Source of the DNA: DAOTWY01 sp003696565
GTDB lineage: Bacteria; Chloroflexota; Anaerolineae; Aggregatilineales; Phototrophicaceae
Assembly (NCBI GenBank): GCA_034435635.1
Contig: DAOTWY010000061.1
Coordinates: 1 to 26,075 of the forward strand
Reading direction: 5' to 3'
DNA: 26,075 nucleotides
The notes beneath the pieces were generated by a model. The model was not told the DNA's origin and ran no database searches. It saw only the letters and a list, made by a program, of their open reading frames with translations. Positions 15,815 to 24,325 of the stretch are shown in pieces (within the stretch, counting starts at the first letter, position 1; the number at the start of each line of letters is the position of its first letter). Made by a program: the position numbers and the translations under genes.

Positions 15815-16832
15815 AAGACAACAGATCGCTGTGAGCATTGGTGTTTTAATTAGCCTAATCTTTTTATGGGTTGCCTTTCGTAATCTTCACCCTGAACAAG
15901 TTTTAGGAGAATTAGAGCGTGTTAACCCGGCTTGGCTTATCTTAGGCGCAGGCTGGTATTTTATGGCTGTTTTGGTGATAACGCTCCGCTGGCAATATTT
16001 ACTGAATGCAATTACAAACATACCGCTCAAGGCACTTTATCCATTAGTGTGTATCGGATACATGGGTAATAATATTTATCCGTTTCGTAGTGGGGAAGCG
16101 TTACGCATCTTTTTGTTATGGCGGAATCATGATGTGCCGTTTATTAAAGGAACAACAACGGTTCTTGTGGAGCGTGTGTTTGATGGCATCGTTATGCTTT
16201 CATTTATTATCATAGGATTGATTTTTTCTGATGTTGCTAGCGATGAAATTCGCCAAGTGTTGATTGTAGCAGCACCGATTTTCTTATTAGCATCAATGAC
16301 TTTCTTTGTTCTTTCTACAAAGCCGCAATGGCTCCGTGCTTTCGTGCAATTTTTCAACCGTTTTTTACCACACCACCTTCACGATATTGTGGAAAAAATC
16401 AGCGAGGATGTCCTTCACGGATTGGAAGGACTTCGTACACCAACGCAACTTGTTGGCACGGTTATCAGTTCTTACATGACATGGATGTTAGAGGCATCGG
16501 TTTATTGGATGGTAGCTTGGGCATTTAGCTTAGAGGCAAGCTATGCGTTGATGTTGTTGGTTGTGGGAACAGTTAACCTTGCCGGGTTGATCCCCGCATC
16601 ACCAGGGCAGTTAGGTGTGTTTGAGTTCTTTGTCTCAACCGTGTTACTAGCTGCCGGTGTGGCAGAAGCAACAGCCTTGGGATATGCGTTAACAGTCCAT
16701 CTTGTGATTTGGCTACCAGTGACATTGGTCGGTGTGTTCTTTTTGCTTCAGCAAGGGTTGGGATGGAACGCCATCACCCATGCACATGATAAAATTGAAA
16801 AGCCTGATAGCGAAATCGCCCACAACCATTGA
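15807..16832 (+). CDS. LPG_synthase_TM / UPF0104-type integral membrane protein
   Basis: 341 residues from the ATG at 15807, with GGGGAG just upstream; it overlaps the bactofilin-like gene by eight bases. About eight membrane helices. Hallmarks of the family (PF03706) are 'GYMGNNIYPFRSGEALR' (84-100), 'TVLVERVFDG' (118-127) and 'IPASPGQLGVFEFF' in the C-terminal third. Relatives include the membrane half of MprF and AglD/GT-associated proteins that make or flip lipid-linked products. The soluble catalytic domain of MprF is missing, so lysyl transfer is not expected. Neighbours suggest a role in surface polysaccharide or glycolipid handling. Confidence 0.9.
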   Translation: MTKRQQIAVSIGVLISLIFLWVAFRNLHPEQVLGELERVNPAWLILGAGWYFMAVLVITLRWQYLLNAITNIPLKALYPLVCIGYMGNNIYPFRSGEALRIFLLWRNHDVPFIKGTTTVLVERVFDGIVMLSFIIIGLIFSDVASDEIRQVLIVAAPIFLLASMTFFVLSTKPQWLRAFVQFFNRFLPHHLHDIVEKISEDVLHGLEGLRTPTQLVGTVISSYMTWMLEASVYWMVAWAFSLEASYALMLLVVGTVNLAGLIPASPGQLGVFEFFVSTVLLAAGVAEATALGYALTVHLVIWLPVTLVGVFFLLQQGLGWNAITHAHDKIEKPDSEIAHNH

Positions 16833-16942
16833 GTGGGATATGTTGTTTGGGTAGTTATATGTGTGTGATATTTAAACATTATCAGGATTTAAGCACAAAA
16901 TAGGATAAATTTCTCAAGATAAGCGTTGGAGAAAGTATTTTC

Positions 16943-18262
16943 ATGTCAAATAACAAACTCAAAATCGGCATTGTTGGCGCAGGTGCAACCGGCATCGCGG
17001 CTGCTTGGGATTTTGTCAATGCCGGGCATGAGGTCGATATTTATGAGGCAGGTGCAGAAGTTGGCGGGTTAGCAGCTGGCTTTCGTGATGAAAAATGGGA
17101 CTGGTCATTAGAAAAATTTTATCATCACTGGTTTGAGACAGACACTGATATCAAACGTCTGTTACAAGAGATGGATTTGTGGGATAACGTCATATTCCCG
17201 CGACCTAAAACAAGCTATTGGATCGACGGCAAAATTTATCGTTCCGAAATTTCACCGTCTGCGTTGTTCTTGCCCTTATCACCCATTAGTACCGCACGTA
17301 TGGGCTTTTGGGGGATGTATCTTAAATTAAAAGAAAATGGTATTGATCTAGAAGGTGAAACCGCACACAACTGGATGAAATCCCATATGGGAGAGAAAGC
17401 ATATAATAAGTTCTTCCGTCCATTGTTGATTGGCAAATTTGGTGAAGCATATCAGCAAGTCAACATGGCATGGATGTGGGCACGAGTTAAAGCACGCTCT
17501 CTGCGTTTGGGTATTTACAAGGGGGGCTTTCAGGCAGCATTAGATGCGATGGCACAAAAAATTGCAGAAAAGGGTGCGCGTATTCACCTGAAAACACCAG
17601 TAACAGCTATTGATTGGCAAGATGGTTTCCCAACGTTAACCGCGAATGGAATTTTGCAACCATATGACCGGATACTCACCACGACATCCCCTAAATTGCT
17701 CTTAGAGATGACTAAAGCCTTGCATGATACGCCATATGGTGAGCAAGTGGCAGATTTGAAAAGCATAGGAGCGATTTGTGTGGTGCTTGCCCTTAAGCAA
17801 CCTTTGCTGACGGATGGTACATATTGGCTGAATTTGCCGGCGACTAGTGCTGATAAACGGAGCAGCCAATTTCCGTTTTTGGCATTAGTTGAACATACCA
17901 ATTGGATCGATAAAAAACACTATAACAACGATGTCATTATCTATTGTGGTGATTATGTTCCCGCAGATCATCTCTATTTCCAGATGAGTGAGGATGAACT
18001 GATTGAGCAATTTATTGCTGCATTGCCGACATTTAACCCGAATTTTACAAAACAGTGGATTCGTAAAGCTTGGGTTTTCCGCGCTCCGTATGCTCAACCA
18101 GTGCCAGGCATTAATCACAGCCATAAAATTCCGCCCCTTAAAACGCCTGTGCCTGGAGTATATTGGGCGAGTATGTCACAAGTATATCCCTGGGATCGTG
18201 GGACGAACTTCGCTGTTGAGATGGGGCGACGTGTGGCAAACATGATGATGGAGGATGTATGA
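16943..18262 (+). CDS. NAD(P)/FAD-dependent oxidoreductase (amine-oxidase/UGM-like fold)
   Basis: 439 residues. The ATG has GGAG eleven bases upstream after a 110-base gap. The N-terminal Rossmann motif is 'IGIVGAGATGIAAAWDF' with Gly12-x-Gly14-x-x-Gly17, followed by 'IYEAGAEVGGLAAGF' for the FAD ribose and pyrophosphate. The C-terminus has 'YPWDRGTNFAVEMGRRVANM', the usual second FAD contact. The family holds amine oxidases, protoporphyrinogen oxidases, desaturases and UDP-galactopyranose-mutase relatives. Members next to UGDH and membrane glycosyl genes often act on sugars or lipid carriers, but the substrate is unknown. It overlaps the GNAT gene by ATGA. Confidence 0.88.
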   Translation: MSNNKLKIGIVGAGATGIAAAWDFVNAGHEVDIYEAGAEVGGLAAGFRDEKWDWSLEKFYHHWFETDTDIKRLLQEMDLWDNVIFPRPKTSYWIDGKIYRSEISPSALFLPLSPISTARMGFWGMYLKLKENGIDLEGETAHNWMKSHMGEKAYNKFFRPLLIGKFGEAYQQVNMAWMWARVKARSLRLGIYKGGFQAALDAMAQKIAEKGARIHLKTPVTAIDWQDGFPTLTANGILQPYDRILTTTSPKLLLEMTKALHDTPYGEQVADLKSIGAICVVLALKQPLLTDGTYWLNLPATSADKRSSQFPFLALVEHTNWIDKKHYNNDVIIYCGDYVPADHLYFQMSEDELIEQFIAALPTFNPNFTKQWIRKAWVFRAPYAQPVPGINHSHKIPPLKTPVPGVYWASMSQVYPWDRGTNFAVEMGRRVANMMMEDV

Positions 18263-18681
18263 TCCACGTGGAACGGGCAACCGAGGAAGATATCAACGCC
18301 ATGTGCTTGATAGATCGTCACACGATTGGCGATGATACACGGTTTGCTAAGATTGCTCATGCGGTGGGGCATCGTCAGGCGTTAATCGCAAAACTCGGCT
18401 GGGATAAGGTGGGTTTTGCGATTTTGAATCGTCATTTTTTTGATTACACATTTATTGAGTTGCTTGTTGTTCATTCTGATTATCGGCGGCAGGGGGTTGC
18501 TTCTGCACTGATGACATACGCAGAAAAAACCTGCCCGGATGATCGTTTATTTACGTCAACCAATCAATCAAATACCGCTATGCAGGCGTTACTAAATAAA
18601 CGTGGTTATATTCACAGTGGCACGGTGGCGCATTTAGACGAAAGTGATCCTAAATGGATTTACGTTAAGTTTTTAAAGTAA
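18259..18681 (+). CDS. GNAT-family N-acetyltransferase
   Basis: 140 residues, the normal size for a single GNAT domain. The start overlaps the upstream stop by four bases (ATGA). The acetyl-CoA pyrophosphate loop is 'VHSDYRRQGVASALM' (71-85) with Arg76-x-x-Gly79-x-Ala81. 'FTSTNQSNTAMQALLNKRGY' (98-117) is the usual C-terminal beta4-alpha4 element. The substrate is unknown; modification of a sugar, amine or protein is possible. The tight coupling to the oxidoreductase suggests a shared pathway. Confidence 0.9.
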   Translation: MIHVERATEEDINAMCLIDRHTIGDDTRFAKIAHAVGHRQALIAKLGWDKVGFAILNRHFFDYTFIELLVVHSDYRRQGVASALMTYAEKTCPDDRLFTSTNQSNTAMQALLNKRGYIHSGTVAHLDESDPKWIYVKFLK

Positions 18682-18691
18682 GGTGAAACCT

Positions 18692-19600
18692 ATGCGGATT
18701 GTTTCTTTATTACCAAGTAGTACAGAGATTGTATGTGCATTAGATTTACAAAATCAACTTGTGGCACGCTCACATGAGTGTGATTTTCCACCTGGTGTGG
18801 AGGCTTTACCAGTAGTCACCGCACCCAAATTTAACCCGGATGGACGCAGTTATGAAGTTGATCAACGGGTTAAGGCGATTTTACAAGAAGCGACTTCGGT
18901 TTATCGCCTGGATGCGGATTTGCTGAAAACACTCAACCCCGATGTCATCATTACGCAAATGCAGTGCGAGGTCTGTGCTGTCAGTTTAGATGAAGTGCAA
19001 CGGGTGGCTTGTGAATGGTTGGAACTTTCTGCTGAAGTTGTGGCGTTAGAACCAAATTCCCTGACTGATGTCTTGGCAGATATTCAACGGGTAGCGGATG
19101 CGCTTCATGTATCTGAGCGTGGTCAGCAATTAACGCAAGAATTACGCCAACAGTTTGATACATTAGCTAACCAGACTAAGGGGCTACCACGCCCGCGTGT
19201 TGCGTTGATTGAGTGGATTGATCCATTGATGGCAGCCGGAAATTGGATGCCAGAATTGGTAGAAATTGCCGGTGGTATTAATCTTTTCGGTGAAGCTGGG
19301 CAGCATTCCCCCTGGATCAGTTGGGAAGATTTACAAGCTGCTGACCCGGATAAGATTGTGATTTTACCGTGTGGTTATGATATTCCTAAAACACTGGAGG
19401 AGTTATCACCGCTTGTAGAACGTGAAGGATGGGAAAATTTACGAGCTGTTCGTTCTGGGGATGTTTATATAACAGATGGAAATCAGTATTTTAATCGTCC
19501 AGGTCCACGCTTGGTGGATTCTGCTCGGATATTGGCTGAAATTTTGCATCCTGAACACTTTCATTTTGGGTATAGCCCATATGGATGGCGTAATTTATAA
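18692..19600 (+). CDS. Cobalamin-binding-like (BtuF/periplasmic-binding fold) protein without signal peptide
   Basis: 302 residues from the ATG at 18692, five bases after AAGGTGA; a GTG at 18683 overlaps that ribosome site and is less likely. It begins directly with 'MRIVSLLPSSTEIVCALDLQ', the first strand and helix of COG0614-type binding proteins, with no signal peptide or lipobox, so it would stay in the cytoplasm unless exported otherwise. Family marks are 'QMQCEVCAVSLDEVQ' in the middle, 'EWIDPLMAAGNWMPELVEIA' and the C-terminal 'PGPRLVDSARILAEILHP'. This subfamily occurs without ABC transporter genes, as here, so its ligand and job are uncertain. It follows the GNAT gene by ten bases. 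Confidence 0.88.
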   Translation: MRIVSLLPSSTEIVCALDLQNQLVARSHECDFPPGVEALPVVTAPKFNPDGRSYEVDQRVKAILQEATSVYRLDADLLKTLNPDVIITQMQCEVCAVSLDEVQRVACEWLELSAEVVALEPNSLTDVLADIQRVADALHVSERGQQLTQELRQQFDTLANQTKGLPRPRVALIEWIDPLMAAGNWMPELVEIAGGINLFGEAGQHSPWISWEDLQAADPDKIVILPCGYDIPKTLEELSPLVEREGWENLRAVRSGDVYITDGNQYFNRPGPRLVDSARILAEILHPEHFHFGYSPYGWRNL

Positions 19601-19677
19601 AACAACCCTAAGAGATTTAACTATTCGTCGTGTATCATGTTCAGATAAAACACATACATATATGAGGAAACTTTGCA

Positions 19678-21009
19678 ATGAAAAACATCTGTGTCATCGG
19701 GACGGGATACGTTGGGCTGGTCAATGGAACATGCTTTGCAGACTTAGGCAACAACGTGATCACCGTTGATATTGATGAGAATAAAATTGCCGCGTTAAAG
19801 CGCGGAGAAATGCCGATTTATGAACCTGGCTTAAAGGAAATTGTTGAGCGAAATGTTAAAGCTGGGCGGTTAAAATTTACAACATCCTATGCAGAAGGTT
19901 TGAAGGATGCTGAATTTGTTTTCATCTGCGTTGGCACGCCAGAAGGGGTGGATGGCGAGGCGGATTTAAAGTATGTTCGGGCTGCGGCAGAGACGATTGC
20001 CAAGACGATGGATCATCCCTTGATTGTCATCAATAAATCAACCGTTCCGGTAGGAACCGGTGATTGGGTTGCGGATATTATCCGAAAAAACCAGCCTAAG
20101 CCAATTGATTTTTCTGTTGTTAGTTGCCCGGAATTTTTGCGAGAAGGTTCTGCTGTGGCGGATTTTATGCAGACGGATCGCACGGTGCTGGGTTCATTAG
20201 ATCAACATGCTGCAGAAGCGGTTGCACAGCTCTATTTACCGTTGCGTGCTCCGATTGTGATGACTGACCTACGCACAGCGGAGATGATTAAATATGCCTC
20301 TAATGCCTTCCTGGCGACGCGCTTAAGTTTTATCAATGAAATCAGCATCATTTGTGAAAAACTAGGAGCTGATGTCATTGAAGTTGCCCAAGGTATGGGG
20401 TTTGATAAGCGTATTGGGCATCATTTTCTTCAGGCGGGAGTTGGCTATGGGGGAAGCTGCTTTCCAAAAGATGTTGCGGCATTAGCACATATGGCACAAA
20501 CGCATGGGATGCATCCCCAACTGCTTCATGCCGTCATGGAAATTAACGCTTTTCAGCGGAAGCATGTTGCGCTGAAGTTGCATGATCTGTTAGATGGATC
20601 ACTTAAGGGCAAAACAATTGGTGTTTTGGGGTTAGCCTTTAAAGAAAACACCGATGACATCCGCGAATCGCCTGCTCTAGCGATTATCACACACTTGTTA
20701 GAACAGGGGGCGATTGTTAAGGCGTATGATCCTGTAGCAATGGAAAATGCGTTAGAAGAGATTCCCGCCATTAATGGCTGTGCTGATCCATATGAAGTTG
20801 CAAAAGATGCGGATGCTCTAGTCATTGCCACGCCGTGGAATGAATTTAAGCAACTTGATATGGTACGCATCCGTGATATGATGAAAACACCTATTTTATT
20901 AGATGGGCGCAATATCTATGAGCCGCGTATCATGCAAAGTCTTGGCTTTACGTATCGTGGAGTAGGGCGTGGTTATGATGGCGCAGGAAACTCACAACCA
21001 GGAGATTGA
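19678..21009 (+). CDS. ugd: UDP-glucose 6-dehydrogenase
   Basis: 443 residues, the normal length. It oxidises UDP-glucose to UDP-glucuronate with two NAD+, supplying acidic sugars for polysaccharides. The N-terminal Rossmann motif is 'VIGTGYVGLVNGTCFADLG' (6-24). The central 'SCPEFLREGSAVADF' (149-163) and 'EMIKYASNAFLA' (202-213) bind substrate. The nucleophile Cys261 is in 'GVGYGGSCFPKD'. 'LGLAFKENTDDIRESPA' is the C-terminal NAD-domain mark. GAGGAAA precedes the ATG. It sits 77 bases after the BtuF-like gene and is closed by a clear terminator, so it ends the plus block. It could be a relative using another UDP-sugar. Confidence 0.95.
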   Translation: MKNICVIGTGYVGLVNGTCFADLGNNVITVDIDENKIAALKRGEMPIYEPGLKEIVERNVKAGRLKFTTSYAEGLKDAEFVFICVGTPEGVDGEADLKYVRAAAETIAKTMDHPLIVINKSTVPVGTGDWVADIIRKNQPKPIDFSVVSCPEFLREGSAVADFMQTDRTVLGSLDQHAAEAVAQLYLPLRAPIVMTDLRTAEMIKYASNAFLATRLSFINEISIICEKLGADVIEVAQGMGFDKRIGHHFLQAGVGYGGSCFPKDVAALAHMAQTHGMHPQLLHAVMEINAFQRKHVALKLHDLLDGSLKGKTIGVLGLAFKENTDDIRESPALAIITHLLEQGAIVKAYDPVAMENALEEIPAINGCADPYEVAKDADALVIATPWNEFKQLDMVRIRDMMKTPILLDGRNIYEPRIMQSLGFTYRGVGRGYDGAGNSQPGD

Positions 21010-21015
21010 TAGTTC

Positions 21016-21037
21016 AGGGGCAAAACAGCCCCTTTTT
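21016..21037 (+). terminator. Rho-independent terminator after ugd
   Basis: AGGGGC (21016-21021) pairs with GCCCCT (21028-21033) around a six-base A-rich loop and is followed by TTTTT (21033-21037). An overlapping second inverted repeat, TTTTTGCT (21033-21040) and AGCAAAAA (21050-21057), encloses a TATAAT (21043-21048) that may be the -10 of the next gene, though no -35 is seen. Confidence 0.8.
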
Positions 21038-21072
21038 GCTATTATAATAAGCAAAAAGACATGGAGGCACAC

Positions 21073-21489
21073 ATGGTTATTGAATCAACAACGCGCTGTA
21101 CATATACTTTTTTAGATAATGGTATACATCATTTTACGCTCCATGAAAATACCACTAAAGGGATTGATGATCTTGTTCGTTTGTATGAGATAGTTACATT
21201 ACAACACCAAGCTGATCACCCTGGTGAGCAAGTCCGTGTGATGATGGAGTTTGAGCAAAAAGGCGCACCGCCTGTGATGTACGCTGAAAAGCTTTATAAA
21301 GAGATGATGGCACGCCATCCTAAGCTCCCCAAAGAACGTATTGCGTATGTCCATCAGTTTGGCACGATGATGTCGCTTATCACATTGGTTATTCCGCTTT
21401 TCCCAAATAGCAATAAAGTGACACGCAAGTTCTTCCCACGTGAACAAAAAGAGACAGCCATTATGTGGTTGCTCTCCGACAACACCTGA
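21073..21489 (+). CDS. Small SpoIIAA/STAS-like protein of unknown function
   Basis: 138 residues from the ATG at 21073, five bases after GGAGG; the ATG at 21061 overlaps that site. Predicted mixed strands and helices: 'TYTFLDNGIHHFTLHEN', 'QVRVMMEFEQKGAPPV', 'RIAYVHQFGTMM', and a final 'FFPREQKETAIMWLLS' that resembles the 'F....EA..WL' end of SpoIIAA-like proteins. No signal peptide or membrane helix is clear. It is flanked by the ugd terminator and the M16 promoter, so it may be an independent unit. Family assignment is tentative. Confidence 0.6.
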   Translation: MVIESTTRCTYTFLDNGIHHFTLHENTTKGIDDLVRLYEIVTLQHQADHPGEQVRVMMEFEQKGAPPVMYAEKLYKEMMARHPKLPKERIAYVHQFGTMMSLITLVIPLFPNSNKVTRKFFPREQKETAIMWLLSDNT

Positions 21490-21494
21490 GACTA

Positions 21495-21503
21495 TGCTAT
21501 AAT
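21495..21503 (+). promoter_or_regulatory. Extended -10 promoter for the M16 pair
   Basis: TGCTATAAT is a perfect extended -10 (TGnTATAAT), located six bases after the stop of the preceding gene. Transcription near 21510 would give a ~34-base leader. No convincing -35 at normal spacing. Confidence 0.5.
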
Positions 21504-21543
21504 CGCGCTACTTTCCCGCGAATACATAGTGAGATGAGTTGTT

Positions 21544-22806
21544 GTGTTTCGTCAATTGACATTACAAAACGGTTTAAATGTTATTTTAAAAGAAGTGCAT
21601 AGTACGCCAGTCATTAGCTCTTGGTTGGCGTATCGTGTGGGGAGCCGTAATGAGCGTACCGGACAAACGGGTATTTCTCATTGGGTAGAACACATGATGT
21701 TCAAAGGTACAGAGCGTTACCCTACTGGGGTTCTTGATCGTGAGATTGACCGCATTGGTGGGCAGTGGAATGCCTTCACCAGTATTGACTACACCATGTA
21801 TTATGAGACTGTTCCCGCTGAACATATTGACTTGATATTAGATTTAGAAGCAGACCGGATGGTCAATGCGCTGTTTGACCCAGATGAGACTGAATCTGAA
21901 CGAACAGTTATCATCTCTGAACGGCAAGGGTCAGAGAATTCCCCAATGTTTTGGCTAAGAGAAGAAGTGCGGGCTGCTGCCTTTCGTGTGCATGGGTATC
22001 ATCATGCGATTATTGGGGATATGGTTGATTTATACACCATCACTCGTGATGAGCTATATGCGCATTATCGTCAGCATTATGTCCCCAACAATGCGAGCTT
22101 GGTTTTGGTGGGGGCGTTTGATACAGATGTGATGATCCAAAAAGTAGAACGATATTTTGGCGCAATCCCAGCTGGCGATTCGCCCAAGTTATTCAACCGT
22201 GCTGAACCCGAACAGCAAGGGGAACGGCGTGTACAGGTGGAACGCCCGGGCACAACGGCTTTTTTGATGTTGGCGTATCGAGCACCCGCTGCTACGCAAG
22301 ATGATTGGTTCAAGTTAGACCTGCTGGATAGTATTTTGACTGGACCCGGCGGTGAGTTGGATAACAAGACCAGCCGTTTGTATCGCGCGTTGGTTAAAAC
22401 AGAAATTGCAGCTAGTGTGGGTGGGGGGCTAAACCAGACGATTGACCCTTATCTTTACGGCATTGTCGCAACGGTGCGTGATGGACGTACCCTGCAAGAG
22501 ACAGAAGCTGTGTTACTTGAGCAAATTGACCGCATCATTCAAGATGGTGTGACAGAGGATGAACTCCGTAAGGTCAAAAAGCAGGCGAGGGCAGCCTTTG
22601 CTTATGAACATGAAAGTGTGACGAATCAAGGATACTGGTTAGCGCAGTCTGCAATTTTGGGCGATATTTATTGGCATGAGAACTATTTGGCGCGGTTGGA
22701 TGCCGTCACAGTACAGGATTTGCAGGAAGCCGCTGCGCGTTATCTGATTGCGCGTAACCGTACGGTTGGGTGGCTAATTCCCACTGGTTTGGAGAATGTC
22801 TCATGA
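21544..22806 (+). CDS. M16-family zinc metalloprotease, catalytic subunit
   Basis: 420 residues with a GTG start preceded by GAGATGAG. The inverted zinc motif is His46-x-x-Glu49-His50 in 'GISHWVEHMMFKGT', and the third ligand is probably Glu126 in 'VIISERQ', spaced as in the family. Two homologous halves of about 210 residues fit the M16B half-clamshell. No signal peptide, so it is probably cytoplasmic. M16B enzymes of this type work as a heterodimer with an inactive subunit and cut small peptides, sometimes in RiPP or signal processing. The partner gene overlaps by four bases (ATGA). No RiPP precursor was seen nearby. Confidence 0.95.
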   Translation: MFRQLTLQNGLNVILKEVHSTPVISSWLAYRVGSRNERTGQTGISHWVEHMMFKGTERYPTGVLDREIDRIGGQWNAFTSIDYTMYYETVPAEHIDLILDLEADRMVNALFDPDETESERTVIISERQGSENSPMFWLREEVRAAAFRVHGYHHAIIGDMVDLYTITRDELYAHYRQHYVPNNASLVLVGAFDTDVMIQKVERYFGAIPAGDSPKLFNRAEPEQQGERRVQVERPGTTAFLMLAYRAPAATQDDWFKLDLLDSILTGPGGELDNKTSRLYRALVKTEIAASVGGGLNQTIDPYLYGIVATVRDGRTLQETEAVLLEQIDRIIQDGVTEDELRKVKKQARAAFAYEHESVTNQGYWLAQSAILGDIYWHENYLARLDAVTVQDLQEAAARYLIARNRTVGWLIPTGLENVS

Positions 22807-24065
22807 CCTTGCCAAATGCTGAGACAATTCACCGCGTACAATTCCCCAACGGGATGGTTGTTCTTGTATATGAAACGCCTCATACTCAGTCCGTCGTTTT
22901 GAGTGGATCATTACCAGCAGGGAGTATTTATCATGCACCGGAGGAGGGCGGACTGGCTGCGCTGACATCCGGCGGGCTGATGCGTGGGACGATTCATCGT
23001 GACTTTGATCAAATCCACAGCACATTAGAGGACATCGGCGCAGATTTAGACACGACCTATGGTGTGCATAAGATGGGGTTTGGAGGGAAAGCGTTAGCGG
23101 AGGACTTGCCAACGCTCATTGATGTGCTGGCTGATGTCATACGGAATCCAACGTTCTCTGAAGATCAGATTGAACGCCTACGGGGTGAGAGCCTCACTTG
23201 GTTGAAGTATCGTCAGCAGAATACACAATGGCTTGCGTCTCGTACTTTCCGGCAGATGGTTTATCCAAAAACTCATCCTTATCATTACAGCGCACGTGGT
23301 ACGTTAGAAACACTGCCGACCATCACCCTAGAGCAAATTCGGACATTTCATCAGCAGTATTATGGGGCACGTGGGATGATTTTGGTCATTGTGGGTGCGG
23401 TACGGGCAGCCGATGCTGTTGAGATTGTCGCGCGATATTTTGCGGATTGGGATAATCCACATCAACCGCCTGTTCGTCAATTGCCCTCGATTGACCTACG
23501 TCCTGCTGGGCAGCAACAAATGATTGGGGTGCCAGGTAAAACACAAAGTGACATTATCATGGGAACACTAGGTCCATCTCGCACTGCGCCAGATTATCAT
23601 GCTGCGAATTTGGCAAATAGTATCCTGGGGCAATTTGGCATGATGGGGCGGATTGGCGATGTTGTCCGGGAGCGAGAGGGCTTAGCCTATTATGCTGGGA
23701 GCCAATTAGAAGGCGGGTATGGTCCGGGGGCTTGGCGGTTTAGCGCGGGGGTAGACCCTGCCAATGTTCAGCGTGTTATTGACCTTATTCGGCAAGAGAT
23801 TCATCGAATGGTGACGGAACCGGTCAGTGTCGATGACTTAGCCGATAACCAGTCCTACTTTACGGGACGTTTGCCTTTACAACTGGAGAGCAATGATGGG
23901 ATTGCCGGGATATTGCATTCGATGGAAGCCTACCAACTTGGATTAGACTACTTGGCAACCTATCGTGATACGATTTATCGGCTTACGCCGGATGATTTGC
24001 TACGAGCTGCACAACGTTATCTTGATCCCGACAACTTGGTTATCAGCATTGCTGGTCCTTCCTAG
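22803..24065 (+). CDS. M16-family peptidase-like protein, probably non-catalytic subunit
   Basis: 420 residues from the ATG at 22803 (GGAG eight bases upstream, ATGA overlap with the first M16 gene). The fold signals are kept: 'NGMVVLVYETPHTQSV', 'PEEGGLAALTSGGLMRGT' where the zinc motif should be, 'YHYSARGTLETLPTITLEQI' and the C-terminal 'REREGLAYYAGSQLEGG'. The HxxEH zinc motif is absent: the equivalent place reads Gly-Leu-Ala-Ala-Leu. This is the usual pattern of the structural or substrate-binding partner in M16B heterodimers. A terminator hairpin lies about 205 bases downstream. Confidence 0.93.
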   Translation: MTLPNAETIHRVQFPNGMVVLVYETPHTQSVVLSGSLPAGSIYHAPEEGGLAALTSGGLMRGTIHRDFDQIHSTLEDIGADLDTTYGVHKMGFGGKALAEDLPTLIDVLADVIRNPTFSEDQIERLRGESLTWLKYRQQNTQWLASRTFRQMVYPKTHPYHYSARGTLETLPTITLEQIRTFHQQYYGARGMILVIVGAVRAADAVEIVARYFADWDNPHQPPVRQLPSIDLRPAGQQQMIGVPGKTQSDIIMGTLGPSRTAPDYHAANLANSILGQFGMMGRIGDVVREREGLAYYAGSQLEGGYGPGAWRFSAGVDPANVQRVIDLIRQEIHRMVTEPVSVDDLADNQSYFTGRLPLQLESNDGIAGILHSMEAYQLGLDYLATYRDTIYRLTPDDLLRAAQRYLDPDNLVISIAGPS

Positions 24066-24270
24066 TTAATTAGATTGGGTTATTATGTGGTGGTGGCGGT
24101 GGCGAAACAAGAAATTTTTTGGGTGGCGATGAGCAGGCTCTAAGGTGTCTATTTTAATCTTTGATGTGTAGTAGTTTGGTTTTGATTGTAAAGGTTTCAT
24201 ACGATTATTATCCTTTGATATTTTTGAACAAGCTCTTGATGACAGCATAGCATAAATATGAGTGAATTGG

Positions 24271-24302
24271 GTGTCCATATGATCGTCAATATGGACACTT
24301 TT
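24271..24302. terminator. Hairpin between the convergent M16 and TPR genes
   Basis: GTGTCCATAT (24271-24280) pairs perfectly with ATATGGACAC (24289-24298) around an eight-base loop and is followed by TTTTGTTG on the plus strand. It probably ends plus-strand transcripts and may help on the minus strand. Nothing else convincing is seen in the 260-base gap 24066-24325. Confidence 0.6.
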
Positions 24303-24325
24303 GTTGACGATTATGTTGTGTGGTG

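Noticed and set aside
24066..24278. 70-residue minus-strand frame in the gap after the M16 genes
   Set aside because: It starts inside the terminator hairpin, has no ribosome site and shows no recognisable features.
24066..24325. Possible tRNA or small RNA gene
   Set aside because: No cloverleaf or conserved tRNA elements could be read; only the 24271-24298 hairpin stands out.
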